A stretch of DNA of 64,000 nucleotides from Onthophagus taurus (lineage: Eukaryota > Arthropoda > Insecta > Coleoptera > Scarabaeidae): the NCBI RefSeq assembly GCF_036711975.1, contig NC_091971.1, forward strand, positions 15,507,501 through 15,571,500, in the 5' to 3' direction. A program made the position numbers and the translations under genes. Positions 57,401-64,000 of this stretch are shown here, one piece after another (position 1 is the stretch's first letter; the number at the start of each line of letters is the position of its first letter). A model generated the notes under the pieces. That model saw only the letters and a program-made list of their open reading frames with translations, searched no databases and was not told the DNA's origin.

Positions 57401-59014
57401 TCGTGTTTCAATACATTACGCGCGCACTGTATAAATAGTAATATTGTTTTCAATTTAAATGTATTCCCAAGTAATTCAAACTGAAAAAAATTCTAGGTCT
57501 CCAAAGCGAAGCATCTGAAATATTTTCTATAAAACTTTACACGTGTAATAAGCTTAAGCGGAAATTAATATAACTTATAATTGAACAAAAAATGAAAGAG
57601 GAAGTCAATTCATAAGCAACATTTTTAGATTTTTAAGTACCCCAAAGACAATGAGGTATAGATTCGTGAGCTCAATGGTTCACGATTGACCCATTGTTTC
57701 GTTAAAAAAAAAAAGACGTAATTATTTGTCAGACGGAATTAACAACGCAATGCGAACGCCATGAATTATTTATAAAAAATTTAATGTAACTTCTAAGAGC
57801 CAATTCCTTTCTGCTAGACTTGGCCTTGAAGCGATGCGACATTTTTTTCAATGCATCTCGATCACGTAGCCCCCAGGCGACTGTCAATTGTCACGTTAAC
57901 ATTCTTTTTTAAGGATACCCATGAATAGTTCCTGTATTTTTTTTTTTATAATCATGCATCTACCTTTTTAGAAAGAGTACTGACCTTTAGAAGGTGCATG
58001 GATTAACCCAACCCAAAAATAAAACAACATTTTTAAGATAATATTGTTAATGTTAATAATGAATTCATGTTATTTAAGTTTTGATCTTAGAAACATGTAT
58101 CATCAGCCTTAAAGATCTGTTGTAGACTGATAGATAACATTATCAAACTTCACAGTGCAGTCCAATGCTCTTAAGGAACATTAATACTTTGCTCAGGTAA
58201 AAAGTCATTCAGATTCCAAAAATCAAAAAATTAACAGCAGGGGAGTGTCATAAAACATGTACAATGGTCTCCTTGTCTGTAATTAATAGTGCCCAATAAA
58301 GACACCCATTAGAACCTTAATGCTGCTACAAGCAAGTCCTAAAATATTCCCAAGTTTGATGGTGGCAATATTAAATTGTTACATTATTAGTCTCAAAATA
58401 ACTCTTTACTGACGCTCCAAATACAACAATAATCAAGCTTTACAAAACCAAGCCTAAGCAAGCATTAATTTATTTATAACAAAACTATTCTTACCTTTCA
58501 GTTGTTGGATCAGCACAATTTAACGGATGTTTCAATTCAATTATTCCCCCATTCTTTTCTTTCAAATAACCCTGATTTTCCATGTAATGCTGTACAAGTT
58601 CTGAAAGTGTTGCAAATTTCTCGCCCCCATAAAGATCATAAAAATCACCGGAATTTTGAATTTTAATATGCATAACTTCCGCATTTCGTCTAAAACAACA
58701 AAAATAACAGCATCAATATTTACTTTACTCAAATTATAACCTATAAATGGTTCGAATAAAAACTTGTTACTTACAAAACAGAGAGAGTAAAGTCGCCCCG
58801 ATTCGATGAACTGGGTCTGGCAAGAAAACTACCCTCAATGCCACGTTCTTGTAAAAGGGCTTCCGCTTCCACGCCGTTTATTGTTGGCCAAAACCACCTG
58901 GAAAAGATTAAAAGGTGATTTAAAATTGAAATGAAAAGGTAAAATGCTTTAAAAAAAAAGTGTTTTTTGTATGATAAGTAATAAGTGGTGAGTTAGTTAC
59001 CTTCTTGAAGTCAT
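35236..59014 (-). CDS. csw: Corkscrew / SHP-2 (PTPN11) non-receptor tyrosine phosphatase
   Basis: Six exons encode 630 residues: 59014-59001, 58897-58775, 58689-58495, 41105-40940, 40873-40697 and 36453-35236. All splice sites are GT/AG and all phases agree. Domains are N-SH2 (~6-103, GSFLARPSS with the phosphotyrosine-binding Arg at about 32), C-SH2 (~112-205, [20 protein letters not shown]) and a tyrosine phosphatase domain (~235-530). The last has WPDHG (general acid D ~415), [10 protein letters not shown] (catalytic Cys ~456) and the QTEAQY Q-loop. The tail has YTNI and YENI tyrosine motifs and a Pro-rich end. SHP-2 acts in the cytoplasm downstream of receptor tyrosine kinases to promote Ras/MAPK signalling. 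The N-SH2 normally blocks the active site. Unlike the Drosophila protein, the catalytic domain is not interrupted by a long insert. Intron 3 is 17.4 kb and contains alternative first exons. Confidence 0.95.
38132..40580 (+). mobile_element. hAT transposon remnant inside the LINE
   Basis: It begins CAGCGTTGCCATCCCTAGG, a typical hAT-type terminus. Coding pieces appear after the internal mariner: [20 protein letters not shown] (~39915) and the dimerisation domain [13 protein letters not shown], then [20 protein letters not shown] and MRNRLSTER (~40200-40380). The catalytic middle is absent or unrecognisable. The right terminus is not clear, so the end is approximate. Confidence 0.6.
38690..39900 (-). 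mobile_element. mariner/Tc3-like transposon inserted in the hAT
   Basis: Minus-strand pieces are [40 protein letters not shown] (helix-turn-helix region), [39 protein letters not shown] (first catalytic Asp), then directly [20 protein letters not shown] and, near 39130, [15 protein letters not shown] (second Asp). The junction after RRNF lacks the usual ~30 residues, showing an internal deletion. The ends carry CACCCTGTA motifs near 38850 and 39895. It is inactive. Confidence 0.8.
40697..40873 (-). CDS. csw: csw exon 5: second half of C-SH2
   Basis: 59 codons, phase 0 at both ends, beginning [15 protein letters not shown] and ending SRVKQLQ at a GTAAGA donor. A LINE tail begins only about 16 bases beyond the donor. 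Confidence 0.95.
40940..41105 (-). CDS. csw: csw exon 4: first half of C-SH2 (shared acceptor)
   Basis: It starts with G completing an Arg or Lys codon, then [15 protein letters not shown], and ends IIRCTA at GTAAGT. The phase 2 acceptor can take exon 3 or either of the two alternative first exons at 42 and 47 kb. Confidence 0.95.
41106..41975. other. csw intron 3, AT-rich, nothing supported
   Basis: No coding or clear repeat signal between exon 4 and the 42-kb alternative exon. Confidence 0.4.
41976..42085 (-). CDS. csw: Candidate alternative first exon of csw (42-kb form)
   Basis: An ATG at 42083-42085 opens 36 codons ([18 protein letters not shown]... ending KALILF) plus two bases, stopping at a strong donor, GTAAGTTT. 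The phase 2 end joined to exon 4 makes Lys (AA|G) and then W-F-H-G-H-L. The product would be a 556-residue phosphatase with only the C-SH2 and PTP domains. The exon's residues 11-36 are hydrophobic to amphipathic and could act as a membrane-associating helix. No other minus-strand coding exons lie downstream except those of csw. The alternative is a short unrelated nested gene. Confidence 0.6.
42090..42360 (-). promoter_or_regulatory. CpG-rich promoter/5' UTR of the 42-kb csw exon
   Basis: About 270 bases are GC- and CpG-rich (CGTCCTCGTCGTCGTTAG and GTGCGCGGTTGG on the minus strand) inside an AT-rich intron, directly upstream of the ATG at 42085. The contrast in composition matches the other promoters of the window. 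No clear TATA box was found. Confidence 0.5.
42361..43979. other. csw intron 3, mostly AT-rich
   Basis: A possible degenerate LINE segment ([15 protein letters not shown], ~43442) is the only hint of coding origin. Nothing firm. Confidence 0.35.
43980..44230 (-). mobile_element. LINE C-terminal zinc-knuckle fragment
   Basis: The minus strand reads [20 protein letters not shown] followed by EHILCECVA near 44220-44130. This matches the C-x-x-C...[11 protein letters not shown] tail of jockey/R1-like LINEs. Only the tail is present. Confidence 0.6.
44380..44565 (+). mobile_element. LINE 3'-terminal fragment
   Basis: One frame gives [20 protein letters not shown] (~44445), the G-R-P-R-x-K-W tail of LINE ORF2 proteins. 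It is short and 5' truncated. Confidence 0.5.
44860..45330 (-). mobile_element. LINE RT C-terminal fragment
   Basis: Minus-strand pieces [38 protein letters not shown] and KRFTRNDKI match the region after the RT thumb (x-x-L-x-x-A-E-M-K-x-L-R-R-V-x-G-x-T-R-x-D). Stops interrupt it. Confidence 0.6.
45331..47197. other. csw intron 3, AT-rich, nothing supported
   Basis: Short open frames only (for example 46405-46602), without recognisable similarity. Confidence 0.35.
47198..47286 (-). CDS. csw: Candidate alternative first exon of csw (47-kb form)
   Basis: An ATG at 47284-47286 opens 29 codons plus two bases: [17 protein letters not shown], then [12 protein letters not shown], then AG before the donor GTATTT. 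Phase 2 joined to exon 4 makes Arg (AG|G) followed by W-F-H-G-H-L, and predicts a 549-residue protein with C-SH2 and PTP but no N-SH2. The start is basic and Gly/Ser-rich, with three Cys. A TATA box and initiator lie 165-200 bases upstream on the same strand. It lies in csw intron 3 with no other minus-strand exons before exon 4. Confidence 0.6.
47287..47620 (-). promoter_or_regulatory. TATA/Inr core promoter and CpG-rich region of the 47-kb csw exon
   Basis: On the minus strand a TATA-like TTTTAAAA lies at about 47487-47480 and an arthropod initiator TCAGT at 47455-47451, so the spacing is about 30 bases, as in a focused promoter. The surrounding 47390-47620 block is GC- and CpG-rich compared with the intron. 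The leader runs about 167 bases to the ATG at 47286. Confidence 0.65.
47621..49237. other. csw intron 3, AT-rich, nothing supported
   Basis: A small hairpin ATGAGACCATTTTTGGTCTCA occurs at about 47964. Otherwise featureless. From about 49100 the text becomes rich in degenerate AGATGGAA motifs that continue to 49500. Confidence 0.35.
49238..49310 (+). mobile_element. Truncated copy of the GGGCCGGTTGTACAA MITE
   Basis: The first ~60 bases (GGGCCGGTTGTACAATATAC, then a TTCCCGACAGCGTTATCTGG block) match one end of the full element at 56708-57210. The rest is absent. Confidence 0.75.
49311..50625. other. csw intron 3, AT-rich, nothing supported
   Basis: The first 200 bases carry degenerate AGATGGAA repeats. 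The remainder has no recognisable signal. Confidence 0.35.
50630..50965 (-). mobile_element. LINE reverse transcriptase remnant
   Basis: The minus strand has [12 protein letters not shown] (a diverged Y-A-D-D-I-A-I-V block) and about 200 bases later [17 protein letters not shown] (the V-R-P-I-L-x-Y-G-C-E-T-W block). Order and spacing fit a non-LTR RT with stops. Confidence 0.6.
50966..52970. other. csw intron 3, AT-rich, nothing supported
   Basis: No gene or repeat recognised. Confidence 0.35.
52972..53148. repeat. Near-perfect hairpin, ~63-bp arms
   Basis: Arms 52972-53034 and 53085-53148 are complementary (AAAATAAAAATTCCT...CTCAGAACGATCAG and its reverse complement) with only a few mismatches, around a ~50-base loop. 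It is the size of a small foldback element remnant. It lies in csw intron 3. Confidence 0.85.
53149..54339. other. csw intron 3, AT-rich with a GC-richer patch at 53.62-53.74 kb
   Basis: The GC-richer patch contains a CTTCCTTCCTTCC tract and CGAACGAGAATGAGT on the minus strand. It could be regulatory, but no promoter elements or coding exon were identified. Confidence 0.35.
54340..55775 (+). pseudogene. Mutator-like transposase fossil (plus strand), interrupted
   Basis: The first part reads [20 protein letters not shown] then TTYYGLA (~54370-54450). The C-terminal part at ~55590-55772 reads [17 protein letters not shown] and [13 protein letters not shown] before the stop, matching the E-G-x-L-Y-G-x-G-I-A-D end of this arthropod family. 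The intervening DNA at about 54600-55560 is an unrelated insertion and the catalytic domain is missing. It is the same family as the minus-strand fossil at 16.4-17.7 kb. Confidence 0.7.
54600..55560 (+). mobile_element. Insertion bounded by CTAG-module repeat ends
   Basis: It begins near CGAATGTTTCTAGTTCTAAC and ends near TATTCAGCGCTTGATTGG, the complement of the tail of the 13.5-kb modules. The interior is GC-richer, and a plus-strand piece near 55140 reads SDAGRKRLK then [15 protein letters not shown]. This resembles the L-S-x-A-x-R-K-R-L-x-x-L-x-x-x-G-x-x-x-E-E-A motif of insect retroelement ORF1-type proteins. Frames are broken. Confidence 0.5.
55776..56334. other. csw intron 3, nothing further
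   Basis: Directly after the Mutator stop is CGCGATATCTCATAAACTAC, probably part of the same element's 3' region. The rest is pyrimidine- or AT-rich without a gene. Confidence 0.35.
56335..56545 (+). mobile_element. mariner-like transposase C-terminal fragment
   Basis: The frame contains [33 protein letters not shown] and [11 protein letters not shown]-x-D-L-x-P-x-D-Y-F-L-W-G is the third catalytic block of mariner/Tc3-type transposases. The upstream part is absent. Confidence 0.8.
56708..57210. mobile_element. 503-bp MITE with TAA target duplication (PIF/Harbinger-like)
   Basis: The ends GGGCCGGTTGTACAATATAC and the complement of the right end (GGGCCGTTATACAATATACC) form terminal inverted repeats. 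TAA flanks both sides (56705-56707 and 57211-57213), as expected for PIF/Harbinger elements. The interior repeats (GATAAGTTATC / CCGATAA variants) are rich in small inverted motifs. A truncated relative lies at 49238. Confidence 0.8.
57214..58494. other. csw intron 3, AT-rich, nothing supported
   Basis: No gene or clear repeat was seen between the MITE and csw exon 3. Confidence 0.35.
58495..58689 (-). CDS. csw: csw exon 3: second half of N-SH2
   Basis: 65 codons' worth of sequence starting in phase 2 ([20 protein letters not shown]) and ending CADPTTE plus AG at a GTAAGA donor, also phase 2. It would be skipped in transcripts starting at the 42- or 47-kb exons. Confidence 0.95.
58775..58897 (-). 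CDS. csw: csw exon 2: first half of N-SH2
   Basis: It begins after TTTTCCAG and encodes [19 protein letters not shown], then [19 protein letters not shown]. The Arg of FLARPS is the phosphotyrosine ligand. The exon ends at GTAAGT in phase 2. Confidence 0.95.
59001..59014 (-). CDS. csw: csw exon 1: canonical start
   Basis: ATG ACT TCA AGA AG followed by donor GTAACT encodes M-T-S-R and, with exon 2, R-W-F, the same start as vertebrate SHP-2. The stop codon of the COX14-like gene lies only 269 bases upstream on the same strand. Confidence 0.9.
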
Positions 59015-59282
59015 TTTTAGTAATACGCCCTAGTAACTCGGTAGAAATGCAGGGAAATTCTTACAATGTACAGCATAACATGGCCGCCATATTGTTTTTA
59101 CATACACATACACTTGCAAGTTGTGACCTTATAAAAAATGTCCCTTTAAATGAACTATTTAAAAAAACATTTTTTAAATACCTCTATCATTAAAAAAAAT
59201 TAAAACATTATAACATAAACTTGTATTTATTTACTACCGTTAGTTTTTCTAAGTTACAAAATAACACATAAATTAAACGTTT

Positions 59283-59516
59283 TTACATCTTAATTTCCAA
59301 AGCGGAATCTTTTAAAACGTCCGAAGCCCCTTCCGCTAACAAATTTTGCTTCTCTAATAATTCCTTTTGTTTCGCCGCCGGTCTTAATTCCGCAAAATAT
59401 CTGTACCATCTCATTCCTAAATGGCCCACGCCGTACAATGTTATTGCCACACAAGTTATTACAAAACCTTTATGTAATCGATCTACTATTATACTTCTCG
59501 ACGGCGTTTTCTTCAT
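59283..59516 (-). CDS. Small mitochondrial membrane protein, COX14-like
   Basis: The ATG at 59514-59516 opens a 77-residue single-exon protein starting MKKTPSRSIIVDRLHKG. Residues ~18-35 form one hydrophobic segment (FVITCVAITLYGVGHLG), followed by MRWYRYFAEL and a charged helical tail ending ALEIKM. The pattern of one membrane segment with L-Y-G-x-x-x-x-x-M/V-R-x-Y-x-Y after it resembles COX14, a small inner-membrane factor for cytochrome c oxidase assembly. The assignment rests on this short match and size only. It is head-to-head with the gene at 59884. Confidence 0.6.
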   Translation of the reverse strand: MKKTPSRSIIVDRLHKGFVITCVAITLYGVGHLGMRWYRYFAELRPAAKQKELLEKQNLLAEGASDVLKDSALEIKM

Positions 59517-59883
59517 TTTAATTTCGTTATTCTTTAACAAAAACGTTGAAAATTTAATCTCAATTTAAGTCCTAACCTCACATTACTTTTATTTTGACAT
59601 TTAAATAATAAGGTGATAAAGAAGATTTCTGTTTTAGATAAGACTTGCGATTTATTAGATAAATATAGGATCAATTTTTGTATCGGATTTTCGCCAATAC
59701 AAGGGATTAGTATATTGAATATTTAAAAGAATAACAATATTAATTAATTAATCACATTTGTAATTTATATCCATTTATATTTAAATAAAGAAGATTTCTG
59801 TATTATATGTATATTAAAACGTGATTAGAACTGTCATTTAATCAAACGTAACCTCATTTTAACCTCAACCGGTTAAAATTAAA
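59517..59883. promoter_or_regulatory. Shared bidirectional promoter region
   Basis: Only 367 bases separate the divergent start codons at 59516 (-) and 59884 (+), so both promoters must lie here or overlap. The sequence is AT-rich, with no clear TATA/Inr pair that I could place. Confidence 0.5.
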
Positions 59884-61803
59884 ATGCCTCGTTCTCGAAT
59901 ACAAAATAATGATTCTTTAATTAATAAAGAAGAAAATGGTTGGAAAGGTAATTATTTATTAATTTTGATTTAATTTATTTTAATTGTTTAATATTTTAAT
60001 ATAGTCACAACCAACAAGAAATCATTATCCATCTCAAAAATGAAATATTCTCGTTTATTACGAAGAGATTGTAAACATAACAGTTATTTAAATGGATTTA
60101 AAACTCTCCGAAAACAAGATGATGATTTTATGAAAGCCACACCGTTATTTGATGATTTTATTACTACATTAAATAATTTAAATTTTGATTTGCCTTATCC
60201 CATTGTTACACCTTATATTGTTGAAGAAGAAATTGATGAATGCGCGCAAATATTTAAAGAAAAAAAGAAGTATAGGGATAAATTAAAACTATATTCTAAT
60301 GATTTTAAATTTGATCAAAAGTATTTAACAAAAGTTAAAGTCGAAAGAAGTAAATACATTAAGTTGCCACGGTATATGATTGATTTAGTTGCTGGTCATG
60401 TTAAAGATCCAGATGAGCAATTCGATGGTCTTTATAATTGGTATTATACCGGCGGTATTTTAGCTAAATTAACAACAAACAATGATGAAGAGTATTTAGT
60501 ATGTCCATTACCAAATAATAACTTAAAAATAATTGCCATAAATGATTATTATAATAAAATTGAAAATATTGCAATTCCAAATTTTAATAATGATCCAATT
60601 TTGAATTTATCTATAAGTAGAAATAAAGAAAATTTTTTGATTTTGCGCCAAAGAAATTTAATAAACGTATTTAGTGTATTAGGAAACGATAATTTTTCAC
60701 TCCTTAACATCTTTAAAACGTCAACACAAACAAAAAACCCATTCCTTGATGTTAAACAACTCAGTTTCAAAGAAATAGCATATTTGGATTATAACCGAAA
60801 ATTGACTGTAACAAATTTAGATTATAATTCCTCAAAGAATTATAAATTTGAAAAAGAGAAACGTGAATTATCCGATCCTTTTTGCCAATTAGAACCAATT
60901 GATGAAAATACTTTAGGATTTATCGATCGAAATACATTGAGATTTCTTGATTTTCGATCATATGAAGAGCAAGCAACGCTTGATATCGACGATAAATTAT
61001 TTCTATGTGATGATATTTGTTATTTAACTTACTTAAAAGATTCCCCTTATTTATTTATTGCCACCGTACATAACATTAAAAAAATCGATTTTCGAACTAA
61101 CAAAATCGTCAAAACTTGGGCTCACATGTTAACTGGACAACCCTCTATGCTTAAAATTGAAAAATCAGTTTGGGACAATCTCATTTACGTGTCAACCCAA
61201 AAATATAACGAACGAATCGTTTTAAATAGTAACGAAGAAGAAACAAATCTCGTTCAATTAATGCCAAACAATTTCGATTCATTCAAATATTTTAATTCGA
61301 TCGATTTCGATTTAAATTATAACCGATACGAGAATCGATTAAAATTTTGTACGGCCGGAATTGAAATGAATCAAAAGAAAAAATCGATTTCGTTTTATTG
61401 TTGTAACACGTTGGGCGATATTTTTCAAACGAATTTAATAAATTCTTCAAAACGTAAAAGTAACGATAAAGATTTGGGTGCATCTCATTTCAAAAATTGG
61501 AGGGAATCTTTCGAAAGGAAAATAAATCCTTGTTTTGGGACTCATTTGCGCGATTTGAGCAATGTTAAATATATACTTAAAAAGTCGATTCAGGTGGATG
61601 CTTTAAAGAGGTATGAACAACCTAATAGGAAATTATCTAGGTTTATTGCTGAGCATACTATTGAAGACACCGCTTTTGCTCATATTTGGTTGGATGATGA
61701 AAATAATACTGAAAGTGAAACATTAGCACCTATTATGTCTGCTGATAATAAAGTTTCTAATTGGTTAGAAGGTGTTAAATGTGATGATGGATATGATGAA
61801 TGA
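59884..61803 (+). CDS. 620-residue propeller-like protein (possibly TAF1C-like)
   Basis: Exon 1 (59884-59947) starts MPRSRIQNN and ends in phase 1 at GTAATT. Exon 2 starts at 60005 after ATATAG and runs to the stop, giving 620 residues. The N-terminal ~170 residues are charged (KKYRDKLKLY). The middle has repeated short hydrophobic strands with a WD40/beta-propeller rhythm (GGILAKL, YLVCPLP, PILNLSISRNKENFLILR, LNVFSV, LFIATVHNIKKIDFRTNK). The C-terminus has RFIAEHTIEDTAFAHIWLDD and an acidic tail. The layout could fit a TAF1C-like RNA polymerase I factor, but this is a guess. I do not recognise the protein with certainty. Codon use is AT-rich and the frame is intact. Confidence 0.8.
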
Positions 61804-62139
61804 TTATAATTATTAAAGATTGAATTAATTTATTTTTGTAAACAATTTTTTAAAATTTTAATATATCTTTATTTAAGTAATTTTGTTGTTTTAATGTAAC
61901 TTTTTTTTCGTTAAACACTTCTTTCTTAATAATGTTAGGAATTTAATAATTATTTTATACAGGGCTACATTCTTAGATGGTTTATAACTTCCATACAATG
62001 TGGAGTTTTTTTAGAGGATGACCAGTATGACCACCCCTACATTTTTAAATAGGAACCCCTGTCGAGTTTTACCTTATTTTAAAGGTAATTAAAAAAGAAA
62101 CAACCCCGATATCTTAATTAATGTTTCCAAGAATTATGA
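61804..62139. other. 3' flank, with a mariner-like outer end
   Basis: 3' UTR of the propeller-like gene. From about 61960 the text (ACAGGGCTACATTCTTAG and onward) resembles a transposon end preceding the mariner fragment. Confidence 0.4.
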
Positions 62140-62655
62140 GGTTTTATTTCGACTGTTGATTTAGAAATCGGTGGCTACGAATCATTAAAAGAGTGATTCT
62201 TTCTTTTTCGGTAAGTTTTTGCACAATTTTTGGAGTTAATAAAAGCAAATTTTAGAAAACAAGTTTGTTTTAACTAAATAATATTAAAAGAAGATAAGTA
62301 AACTTAAATTTAATAAGAGAGAGAGATGTTGTGGCGCAGATGTTATTTTGTGACAATGACACTGTAACTGTAGTTAAACAAAACAAAATTGTTTTCTAAA
62401 ATTTGCTTTTATTAACTCCAAAAATAATCCGAACAAGATCTTATGATGAAGTGTGACACGTCTTCAATGATTTTTTTCATCAACGACCACCGATTTCTAA
62501 ATCAACAGTCGAAAATACTGTTCGAAGATTTCAAGAAGAGGGAACTGTGAAAGATCTTCCGAGAGCTTGTAGACCGAAATCTGCAACAACTCCAGAAAAA
62601 ACCGAAGAAGTGTTACTGTCTTTTATTGAAGAACCCTCAAGTCCCTTATTAAAAG
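62140..62655 (+). mobile_element. mariner-like transposase N-terminal fragment with an inverted partial copy
   Basis: The plus-strand frame at about 62480-62655 reads HQRPPISKSTVENTVRRFQE then EGTVKDLPRACRPKSATTPE, the helix-turn-helix and linker of mariner transposases. It stops where the foldback element begins. The stretch 62147-62270 is a reverse-complement partial copy of 62378-62518 (TTTCGACTGTTGATTTAGAA, and GGAGTTAATAAAAGCAAATT, with their complements). Confidence 0.7.
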
Positions 62656-62659
62656 CGTC

Positions 62660-64000
62660 TCAGGTACAGGGTGGGCAAATTTGGGTGTTATTATAGGCTA
62701 TCTCAGAAACTATAAGAGATACAAAAAAAGTAGGTGCCATGTCCCGGTCTCTTTTTCCGAGACTAATCCAATCCCGTAAAGACCAAATCTCTATCTTCTT
62801 TTGTTTTTAAGTTATAGCCAAAAAGTCAAATTTTAGTGATTTCAAAAAATGCTCATATTTCGTTTATTTTTGAAATTAGAGAAATGGGGTTAATGCATTC
62901 TTAAGACACTTTTTTGAGTAGAATATACTGTCGTTGAAAAATTTTTAACATAGCTGATAATTTTTGAGATATAACATAAAGTTGTATTTTTTTAAATACA
63001 AACTATACTTTATTATGATATTACTGAAAAGAGCATATTTTTAGCTTTCCAATGATGTATCGCACTCATGATGTTTCTGCGGAAAATAAGCGTTATTTTT
63101 CAATTTTTAAAATATTAAAGATTAAAATTCAAATTTTTAATTATAGTAGGCGAGGAAAACGCTAAATACTACTTAGTTACTATAGCAACGTGAGTTTACT
63201 TGTCATTTCATTCATGAATTTTGCGAAACGAGTTTCCCGTTTAAGAAGTTCCGCATTATCTTTAAATAAAACGATAAAATTAAATATAGAATATATTGGA
63301 GTCCGCTTTGAAGATGATATATAAGTCTTCATATCCCCATTCAAACGGTGTTTCAATGGAAAGTCCGCTCCCAGTTTAAGATTCCTAATTTTCCTCTATC
63401 TCACCCAATTTCAAAAGAAAAGATTGCTGATATCAAAAAACTTCTACATCTTATGTTTGGGGAAAACTGGGAAAATACTACCGAAGATTTCATTCATTGA
63501 TACCGAACTGTTCTAATCTTACAACCAGTAAGTTGAGTAGAAGAAGATGACAGTTTATGACTGTTTAGTTCCTGAAGTTGTCCATATTTAATTATTCATT
63601 AATTAATACATTTCTTGTATTTTTAATAAACAAACTTTAAATGCTAATCATTTTTTATTGGTGAACAAAGTCAGCGATAAGATGCTGAGAAATTTAAATT
63701 AACTATTCAAAGTTTTTATTCGTTGGTACAAAACCAACTTTATTCTGTCATATTCGTGCAAAACCATATATTATAGCCACTAGGTAGTATTTACTGTCCG
63801 GACACGCCTACTATAATCAAAATTTTGAACATTAGCGCTTACTATACAAATACACCATACCATATATTTTTAGCTTTCCAATGATGTATCGCATCATCAT
63901 TGGAAAGCTAAAAATATGCTCTTTTCTTTAACATCATAATCAAGTATAGTTTGTATTTAAAAAAACACAACTTTGTGTTATATCTCAAAAATCATCAAGT
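62660..64000. mobile_element. Large foldback element running off the window
   Basis: Left-arm text at about 62955-63075 (GATATAACATAAAGTTGTAT through TTTTTAGCTTTCCAATGATG) returns reverse-complemented at about 63870-64000, and the element continues past the end. A nested hairpin, GCTTTCCAATGATG...CATCATTGGAAAGC, lies at 63873-63910. The interior at 63300-63560 has a broken coding-like stretch containing SKEKIADIKKLLHLMFGENW followed by TEDFIH. I cannot identify its product. It follows directly on the truncated mariner. Confidence 0.7.

Noticed and set aside
1..64000. tRNA or rRNA genes
   Set aside because: I looked for B-box-like GGTTCGAATCC motifs and conserved rRNA blocks on both strands and saw none I could support. 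A tRNAscan/Infernal run would settle this.

Overview
This is a window of AT-rich insect nuclear DNA. The gene content is animal: spliced genes, a Rebers-Riddiford cuticle protein, a corkscrew/SHP-2 tyrosine phosphatase and a costars-domain actin-pathway protein. The repeat content (piggyBac, Tc1/mariner, Mutator-like, hAT, Penelope-like and RTE/CR1-like LINE remnants, many MITEs) fits an insect, possibly a beetle. The order is an impression, not proven by anything here.

Layout. 0-2.3 kb: the last exon of a cuticle protein (+) converging on an unrecognised single-exon nuclear-looking protein (-). 2.3-18.2 kb: a repeat-dense stretch with a Penelope-like RT fragment, LINE pieces, a decayed RAG1-core-like (Transib-type) transposase, a perfect 391-bp tandem duplication, a piggyBac fossil split by a ~363-bp satellite array, a palindromic repeat array and a Mutator-like transposase fossil. 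18.7-29.5 kb: a CpG-rich TATA promoter and short coding first exon, then a ~9 kb repeat-filled intron and three exons encoding an actin-binding Rho-activating (ABRA/costars) protein. 29.5-35.2 kb: a LINE, one of two inverted copies of a 565-bp repeat, and a GC-rich Tc1-like element with intact ends.

35.2-59.0 kb (-): a complete corkscrew/SHP-2 gene, six exons, 630 residues. Its 17.4-kb third intron holds two further ATG exons (47.29 and 42.09 kb), each with a CpG-rich upstream region. One also has a well-spaced TATA box and initiator. Both end in the same phase as the normal exon 3, so splicing to exon 4 would give phosphatases without the autoinhibitory N-SH2 domain. This is the most interesting biology in the window. 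Its fifth intron is almost entirely a nest of transposons (mariner in hAT in LINE).

59.3-61.8 kb: a small COX14-like mitochondrial membrane protein gene (-) shares a 367-bp bidirectional promoter with a two-exon, 620-residue propeller-like protein gene (+). 61.9-64 kb: mariner fragments and a large foldback element that runs off the end.

The genes do not form an operon or pathway. They are ordinary neighbouring insect genes separated and expanded by transposable elements. All gene models come from reading splice signals and protein similarity by eye; no transcript or database evidence was available.
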